64,000 nt of DNA from Mastacembelus armatus. Its lineage: Eukaryota; Chordata; Actinopteri; Synbranchiformes; Mastacembelidae. The position numbers and the translations under genes are program-made. The stretch is taken from contig NC_046640.1 in assembly GCF_900324485.2 (NCBI RefSeq), positions 13,937,673-14,001,672 on the forward strand, read 5' to 3'. The notes under the pieces were generated by a model, which ran no database searches, was not told where the DNA came from, and was given only the letters and a program-made list of their open reading frames with translations. Below are positions 44,393 through 64,000 of the stretch, piece by piece (the first letter of the stretch is position 1; each line of letters opens with the position of its first letter).

Positions 44393-46064
44393 ATGGAAGC
44401 TAAGCTAAAGAAGGAGTTGGGGACATCCATGCTGAAGTCATCGGGTCACTCAGGAGGTGGATGTATCAGCCAGGGCCAGAGTTATGACACCGACACAGGG
44501 AGAGTGTTTGTGAAAATAAATCACAAGAGCGAGGTATTTTATATCATTAAAAACACATTGACATGGGTGGATCACCAATCGTGTGATTAATCTGAATGGG
44601 CATCATATTAGTGAATAGGATATGTTCCAAAGGTAGCTAACATTACCTACATTGGGACTGTAACTGTGCACATTATGAAACAGAAAAAAAAATCAAATTA
44701 TTGATGTCGTTAATATGCAAACTAGTGTGAATCTGTGATACCACACTGGTCACCAGCACAAAACCTGTTTTTTTGTTTATTCAGGCAAAGTTGATGTTTG
44801 ATGGGGAGATGGCCAGTTTGGAAGCCATTTTAATGACAGAAACTGTTAAGGTCCCCAAGCCTGTGAAGGTGATTGAACTTGACACAGGAGGTTGTGTATT
44901 TGTGATGGAACATCTGGACATGAGAGGTCTTAGCAAGTAAGAACCCTCACATCTGTGTGGCACTGTATCATTACCAATATTCCACCATGGTATGAATTAA
45001 TTATTAATGAATTACTTAATGTACAAATCCAACGTGTAGGTATTCAAAGCACCTAGGAGAACAGCTGGCAGATCTGCATCTTCACAACAAGAGACAGTTG
45101 GAAAAATTAAAGAAAGAGCAGCAGACAGTGGGTAATTCACCTTAACCTCATTATAATGCATGCAAATGAAGCCAAATGCACAAATATTATTCACCTGGTA
45201 CCTGTGTTGACATTACTAAATAGGTAATTCTCAAATTCTGAGTCAAAGTTAACTGCAGATTAAGATTGACAGTATAACTGCTTTGATTGTATACAGGAAA
45301 AGGGGCTGGGCAGTCAGAGGCTCCTGGTGTTGAGAAGTTTGGCTTCAGTGTAACTACATGTTGTGGATATCTGTCACAGGTAAAAATATATGTACACTGT
45401 AACTGTAAGGGGGTGGTTTTGCATGGTCTCTAAGTCTGGGCTTATTATCCTTATCAGCAGTTCCACTTCAGTTTCTTTGTTGTTGTTTTTACCTCTTCAG
45501 GTAAATGAGTGGCAGGATGACTGGGTGACATTTTTTTCCCAGCAAAGGCTGCAGCACCAGATTAACATGGTGGAGAAATCTTATGGAGACAGAGAGACCA
45601 GAGAACTATGGGCCAAGCTACAGGTGCATCCTCTGTGATCTCATCAAAAACCAAACATGCTTTACACGTGTTTATGGTTACACCACTAACCTGTGCAATT
45701 TACATATTGTGTCTGTTATTTTCAGCTAAAGATTCCTCAGTATTTCACAGATGTGGACATTGTTCCTGCACTCCTTCATGGAGACCTATGGGGAGGAAAT
45801 GTGGCAGAGTGTGCAGAAGGCCCAGTCATCTTTGACCCTTCTTCCTTCTATGGCCATTCAGAATATGAGTTGGGTATTGCAGGAATATTTGGTGGTTTCA
45901 ACAAAACTTTTTATTCTGCTTATCATGAAAAGATTCCTCAAGCACCAGGGTTTGCAAAAAGAAGCCAGCTTTACCAACTATTCCACTATCTGAATCACTG
46001 GAACCACTTTGGTGGTGGCTATAGAGGATCTTCAGTTAGGATTATGAAGGACCTACTGAAATAA
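44393..46064 (+). CDS. fn3krp: Ketosamine-3-kinase (FN3KRP-like), copy 2
   Basis: Six exons with the same lengths and phases as copy 1 (930 nt, 309 aa): 44393-44533, 44785-44936, 45040-45131, 45297-45379, 45501-45623 and 45726-46064. This copy keeps the family-typical residues: GGGCISQG at the N-lobe loop, HGDLWGGN at the catalytic loop, and [26 protein letters not shown] near the end. It therefore looks the most conservative of the three and the likeliest to retain ancestral activity. Intron 1 contains an intact TTAA site at about 44711, where copy 3 carries a transposon. It is paired head-to-head with arl16. Confidence 0.94.
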
Positions 46065-46802
46065 CTGCACTTATAGGTCCTTGCAGAAATTCTACATATT
46101 ATGTAGATATTCGATATATGCACATTTGACCAAAAATGATGTGGCTAATTGCTAAAGAGTTTATGCATATCATTTTAAGATTGTAAGTTGTGTAGATAAT
46201 ACAGAATTCTATTTGGTCTACTCCACCTACATCAACCTACCTTTAGATTTAAAATCCATGTTCAAGTCCAAGTGTATGTACTTTGTTAGTATTTTAAAGA
46301 CTGTAAATCAATTTGTGCGTTGGTTGCCTACAATGACATTTTGACATGCATTTTCTGCAAGTGGAAGAGCAAGAAACATGTTTTCATCAGGCTTGCTTGA
46401 AAACCATATACAGTACCAATAAGTTTTATATGCTGCAATGTCTTCCTTGATGTTTAAGTCATTCTCAGTTCCTGTGTTTGATCAATACCTAACTTAAGTA
46501 TTCACCTGTGGCTGATAATGTTATGCAGATTAACATACAACAGACTTCTTGAAAATGTTGTTGCATAGTTAGAATGACTGTTCAATATGTTGCTCTCCAC
46601 TGCTTAACCAACAATAAACCCTGAGATGATCCAGGCTGTTTGTCCTGTTGTGCTGTGGCTTGTGTCAATCTAGTTTAGAAAATGTAGCCAATGAGACTGT
46701 AAGACCTCCATCATAAAAAACCCACTATGCCTCTTATTGTCTGTCCCACCGCCTCCAATACCTTCTCCTAGATAACTGAAATGTTTTGTCAGTTTTAAAT
46801 TT
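46065..46802 (+). other. 3' flank of fn3krp copy 2
   Basis: 46066-46122 folds into a hairpin at the same place as in copy 1 (inner stem TCTACATA/TATGTAGA at 46091-46107), although the outer stem is weaker. About 46480-46720 aligns with 50300-50545 downstream of copy 3, including ACAATAAA polyadenylation signals (46611 and 50455) and GACTGTAAG..CTCCATCAT. No gene was recognised. Confidence 0.6.
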
Positions 46803-47400
46803 CCAGTCCTGTAGAAACAACGTTTTGCAGTTCTCTCAGATCTGCCTCTTAGTTACCATCACTGGTACATATGGATAGCCTAACATGACATAATTCAAAC
46901 CTTCACAAAAGCACAGTTTCATAATATTTTGTTGTCGCCGCACTTCTATGCAGCCATACTATCTCTGGCCCCTGAAAAAAGAACATATGTCTAATGGACA
47001 CCAGTATTTAAAGATCTTGGAAGCTCTGGAGATCTTACTGGATCAGTCAACTCATTTAACTTTCTCGAACTTCTGTTAGATCCAAGTTGATGAAAATATC
47101 TACATAAGTCTAATTTTATCATAATGAAATGATATGTTCGAGTTAACTGGATATAATTACAGTTTGGGAGGAGTAATCATTGCTTTAGAATTCAAGGCAA
47201 CATTAGAAAATATAAAGATAATATTTTATTTATTGGTTGTGAGTTGTTGACTGTAAAAATAGGTTATGACACTGCTTCATTCTTCACTTGGTTCTTTGCT
47301 TTGCAATGTATAATTTCTCTTAACATCAATAGTGCACCTATGCCCCCTGCTGGTACAACTACGCTGCACCTTTTACAGTAATAAGTCTTACAAGGCCACG
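46803..47400 (+). pseudogene. Fragment of epn3 (exon 6 remnant plus 3' UTR)
   Basis: 46803-46864 aligns with epn3 exon 6 (about 37505-37561): shared blocks GTAGAA, TTTTGCAGT, CTCAGATC, CCTC(C/T)TAGT and CATC(G/A)CTGG. About 46890-47385 aligns with the epn3 3' UTR and flank (39420-40040). Exons 7-10 between them are missing, and the exon 6 remnant is frameshifted. It is a truncated tandem duplicate of the epn3 3' end, lying upstream of fn3krp copy 3 just as epn3 lies upstream of copy 1. Confidence 0.68.
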
Positions 47401-47778
47401 TCCACGTGACACTGATATACAGCTCTGATAGGGCAAAGAAAAAAAAACACAGTAATTTCAGTCTTGTTTCTCATTGCTTATTAGTCCACCACCAATATAA
47501 ATATAACGACAAATAAACAAGATCATCGTAAATCCCAATAAAGATGGTTACTACCATGAAAATATCTTATACGTCATGAACTGAAATATAATCGCACTGT
47601 TTAATTGTACAAAATGCGAAGGGCTGCAATTTTCCCGAGACGCATCTAAACTAAGAAGAAGAAGCAGAAGAAATAAAAGCTGGTCGTTAGGAAGAAGGAA
47701 AACAACGCCTCCTGAACTTATACTGCGCTTTGTATTAAATGCACTATATTCCTACTGGACGTGAGTTCGGGAATAACT
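47401..47778 (+). promoter_or_regulatory. fn3krp copy 3 promoter region, diverged
   Basis: It keeps the CACGTG E-box (47403-47408) and the following CTCTGATAGGGCA block seen in copies 1 and 2. The paired CCAAT element is lost: the aligned stretch reads CATTGCTTATTAGTC. The last 70 bp before the ATG align with copy 1. Confidence 0.5.
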
Positions 47779-50177
47779 ATGGAAGCTAAGCTAAAGAAGG
47801 AGTTGGGGACATCCATGCTGAAGTCAACGGGTCACTCAGGAGGTGGATGTATCAGCCAGGGCCAGAGTTATGACACCGACACAGGGAGAGTGTTTGTGAA
47901 AATAAATCACAAGAGCGAGGTATTTTATATTATTAAAAACACATTGACATGGGTGGATCACCGATCGTGTGATTAATCTGAATGTGCACATTTTGAAACT
48001 GAGAAAAATCAAATTATTCATGTCCTTAACTCCCTTGTTGTCTTCGGGTCAATTTGACCCATTTAAAAAAGTTAATATGTGATAACTTTGGTTTTCTTTC
48101 ATATAAATAACTAAAAATAACAAAAAAATGTCATGGATGGTTCCCTACTACAAGTGTAAAATATATGTTAATATGTTGGAAACAAGTTTGCTAAAAAGGT
48201 GCTCCACTAATCCTCATCACAGGGGTAATCACCATGCGGCCAGAATTCCAGAGTCCTCACCAACATCAGCCAATTTCACATAGAAAACCAATGCGTAATA
48301 ACACTCCGCACATCTCCATTACAGGATCACATTAAAAAAACAGGAAGTAACCCATGTCTATCTATATTTGGCACTGCAATGGAGTGGTGACCTGTCCAGT
48401 GTGTAGCCCTGCCTTCCACCCAAGAGAGAGCTGGGATAGGTATGCAATACTCCCCTCTTGTGACCAAATGTAGTGCATTGCTTTCTCCATCTTGAGGCAC
48501 ATTTACCCACATCAGAAAGTCAACTTTAAACAGTGATAACTTAAAATAACCATGAACAATACAAACAACTTGCTTTGTTTAGGGGTCATTTTGATACAGG
48601 TGGTAAACTACTTAGTCATTTACTTATGCATGAGTTTACCATAAGTTTACCACCTGGCTACATCATTTTTTGTTATTTTTAGTTATTTATATGAAAGAAA
48701 ATCAAGGTTATCCCATATTAACTGTTTTAAATGGGTCAAATTGACCTGAAGACAACAGGAGGGTTAATATGCAAACTAGTGTGAATCTGTGCTACCACAC
48801 AGCTCATCAGCACAAAACTTGTTTTTGTTGTATTCAGGCGAAGTTGATGTTTGATGGGGAGATGGCCAGTTTGGAAGCCATTTTAATGACAGAAATTGTT
48901 AAAGTCCCCAAGCCTGTGAAGGTGATTGAACTTGACACAGGAGGTTGTGTATTTGTGATGGAACATCTGGACATGAGAGGTCTTAGCAAGTAAGAACCCT
49001 CACATCTGTGTGGCACTGTATCATTATCAATATTGTACCATTGTATGCAGGTTAGAGTGGAGGGCATCATGAAAATATGCTAAGCAGATTGTTCTTTAAG
49101 CATATTTGTTATTTTTTAATGAATTACTTAATGTCCAAACCAACGTGTAGGTATTCAAAGCACCTAGGAGAACAGCTGGCAGATCTGCATCTTTATAACA
49201 AGAGACAGTTGGAAAAATTAAAGAAAGAGCAGCAGACAGTGGGTAATTCACCTTAATCTCATTATAATACATGCAAATGAAGCCAAATGCACAAATATTA
49301 TTCACCTGGTACACGTAATGACATTGCTAAATAGGTAATTCTCAAATTCTGAGTCAAAGTTAACTGCAGATTAAGATTGACAGTATAACTGCTTTGATTG
49401 TATACAGGAAAAGGGGCTGGGCAGTCAGAGGCTCCTGGTGTTGAGAAGTTTGGCTTCAGTGTAACTACATGTTGTGGATATCTGTCACAGGTAAAAATAT
49501 ATGTACACTGTAACTGTAAGGGGGTGGTTTTGCATGGTCTCTAAGTCTGGGCTTATTATCCTTATCAGCAGTTCCACTTCAGTTTCTTTGTTGTTGTTTT
49601 TACCTCTTCAGGTAAATGAGTGGCAGGATGACTGGGTGACATTTTTTTCCCAGCAAAGGCTGCAGCACCAGATTAACATGGTGGAGAAATCTTATGGAGA
49701 CAGAGAGGCCAGAGAACTATGGGCCAAGCTACAGGTGCATCCTCTGTGTGATCTCATCAAAAACCAAACATGCTTTACACGTGTTTATGGTTACACCACT
49801 AACCTGTGCAATTTACATATTGTGTCTGTTATTTTCAGCTAAAGATTCCTCAGTATTTCACAGATGTGGACATTGTTCCTGCACTCCTTCATGGAGACTT
49901 ATGGAGAGAAAATGTGGCAGAGTGTGCAGAAGGCCCAGTCATCTTTGACCCTTCTTCCTTCTATGGCCATTCAGAATATGAGTTGGGTATTACAGGAATA
50001 TTTGGTGGCTTCAACAATGATTTTTATTCTGCTTATCATAAAAAGATTCCTCAAGCACCAGGGTTTGCAAAAAGAAGCCAGCTTTACCAACTTTTCAACT
50101 ATCTGAATAACTGGAATCACTTTGGTGACGATTACAGAGAATCTTCAATTAGGATTATGAAGGACTTACTGAAATAA
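47779..50177 (+). CDS. fn3krp: Ketosamine-3-kinase (FN3KRP-like), copy 3
   Basis: Six exons, again 930 nt and 309 aa: 47779-47919, 48838-48989, 49151-49242, 49408-49490, 49612-49734 and 49839-50177. The ATG at 47779 aligns with the starts of copies 1 and 2; an in-frame GTG 18 bp upstream is not the start. The loop Cys (GGGCISQG) is kept. The catalytic loop reads HGDLWREN where copies 1 and 2 have HGDLWAGN and HGDLWGGN, and the C-terminal region has [14 protein letters not shown] instead of [14 protein letters not shown]. The frame is intact, so it is possibly a diverging paralogue. Intron 1 is enlarged by a 734-bp MITE. It lies 728 bp upstream of tbcd; human FN3K/FN3KRP are also next to TBCD. 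Confidence 0.93.
48030..48763. mobile_element. piggyBac-like MITE with TTAA target duplication
   Basis: The element is flanked by TTAA at 48026-48029 and 48764-48767. The ends are long inverted repeats of about 105 bp with roughly 90% identity by eye: left CTCCCTTGTTGTCTTCGGGT, right (reverse complement) CCCTCCTGTTGTCTTCAGGT. They continue through TCAATTTGACCCATTTAAAA and a shared CATATAAATAACTAAAAATA block. It has no coding frame, so it is non-autonomous. TTAA duplication and CCC ends are typical of the piggyBac superfamily. fn3krp copy 2 has a single TTAA at the aligned position (44711-44714), an empty site. Confidence 0.88.
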
Positions 50178-50905
50178 AATAAATTACAAGAACATGTACC
50201 AAGTAGTAGAAGTTTCAAGTTAGTTTCATAGTTTCCACCTGAGTGTTTTTTTTTTGTATACTGCAATCCCTCCTGGAATGCTTGTTTCCTTTGCAGTCCC
50301 TATATTTGACAAGCACCTGACTCAATTTTAATGCTGTGCAAGGAACATTAGATTTTATTCTAATAGCTTTACAGTTGACATCATACAGCCTGACACTTTA
50401 CAAATACCCACAAAATGTTGCTATGTAATGACAGCTGGTCACTGCTTTAACCAACAATAAATGATGGAATGATCCAAGGTGTTTGTTCAGTCCTGCTTTA
50501 TCTGGTAAAAACTGATGTTAATCAGACTGTAAGCTCTCCATCATCGTCTACTGAACGGAGCTCAAGTGACTTTCGAGAAGCATGAACCTTCTCGCTTGCC
50601 GTACAGGGGCGGGACGTCTGTTCTATGCTGTTCTATGCATTTGGAGCATCATAACAGATGATTTGAGAAATTGTTTCTGACGTTACGTTTGGTTAAGTGA
50701 AGCTAATATGAGTCGCCACTTTCCACGTTAATACGCTATAGATTCTGTAATTACATTCTGTAAACATCTTAGGCGGATCCGTACTCGTTGCTTTTGCTAG
50801 GCTTAAATGCTAATCTTAGCTAACTGGCCAATAAGTTAACGTGTAACAAACGCTAGCGTTAGCCTCTGCGACAACTGCACTCTTTGTGGCTGAAAACCTG
50901 ACAGA
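50178..50905 (+). other. fn3krp copy 3 3' UTR and tbcd promoter
   Basis: The 3' flank shared with copy 2 runs to about 50545 and includes a polyadenylation signal AATAAA at 50456-50461. From about 50560 the sequence becomes richer in CpG and leads to the tbcd start; that part is probably a TATA-less promoter. Confidence 0.5.
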
Positions 50906-63607
<12,702 letters not shown>

Positions 63608-64000
63608 GTAAGCGTCTATAAAGAATCTATGTATTCACATTGGCAGTTTGCAAGGGCATGTCCTGTGCAATTACATCATCTTAGTCATATAACTGAAGCT
63701 TCACTTCAGAGAGTGCACTTATTAGAGAAGACTGAAACAAAATAAAGTGAGGGTGGCAGCAGGTGTTGTCCCATGCTTCCTCATGTATTCTAGTTTAGGT
63801 TTCATGTCACCTATGGTTATCACAGTAATAGAAACGAATCCAACTTTCTACTTGAAATTTGTGGCCAAAATAATTCCTTCCTTTCCTTTTGTCCCAGCAA
63901 TCAATGAGAAAAGTACAGAGGTCATTACATGAGATTGGTTTATTAAAGTACCTCAAATGTATGATTTTTTTTTTCGGAAAAATAGAATGACATGTTGCAA

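Noticed and set aside
47761-47778. Upstream in-frame GTG as start of fn3krp copy 3
   Set aside because: The ATG at 47779 aligns with the ATG of the other two copies; the six extra codons are 5' UTR sequence.

Overview
The window is vertebrate nuclear DNA, almost certainly from a teleost fish. The genes have short GT-AG introns, the background is AT-rich with long (CA)n tracts, and several families have a fish look: a bloodthirsty-type TRIM gene, a GIMAP/AIG1-like gene, a single-exon claudin and a RASD3-like GTPase. All exon calls were made by eye from splice motifs, reading phase and remembered protein families. No database search was run.

Layout, left to right. 237-1110 (+) is the 3' end of a mettl26-like methyltransferase. 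2438-9748 (-) is a complete 20-exon hgs (HRS, ESCRT-0). 11726-12373 (-) is a single-exon claudin. 13985-16032 (-) is a RING/coiled-coil/PRY-SPRY gene without a B-box. 18043-19547 (-) is an AIG1/GIMAP-like protein with degenerate nucleotide-binding motifs. 20961-23831 (+) is rsad1, a HemW-like radical SAM protein. 24751-25906 (-) is a RASD-family small GTPase. About 6 kb without a recognised gene follows, then epn3 (epsin) at 32525-39137 (+).

The most unusual part is 39.1-50.6 kb. It holds three tandem, apparently intact fn3krp-like genes (ketosamine-3-kinases, 309 residues each). Interleaved with them are an intact antisense arl16, a decayed second arl16 copy and a decayed fragment of epn3. 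Exons 2-6 and most introns of the three kinases are nearly identical, while promoters, 3' flanks and the linked pseudogene pieces have diverged strongly. This suggests an old segmental duplication whose core was homogenised by gene conversion. One copy lacks the P-loop cysteine typical of the family. Another carries a 734-bp TTAA-flanked MITE in intron 1, and its sister copy preserves the empty site. arl16 intron 1 starts with a perfect U12-type AT-AC donor motif.

From 50906 to the right edge (+) lies tbcd (tubulin cofactor D), 5' part only. Its 4.8-kb intron carries znf750 in antisense, the same nesting known in human. hgs, arl16, fn3krp, tbcd and znf750 correspond to human 17q25.3, and rsad1 and epn3 to 17q21.33, so the window joins two blocks of human chromosome 17. 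The genes are housekeeping or epithelial/immune genes and form no single pathway. hgs and epn3 are both ubiquitin-binding endocytic adaptors, and claudin and znf750 are both epithelial genes.
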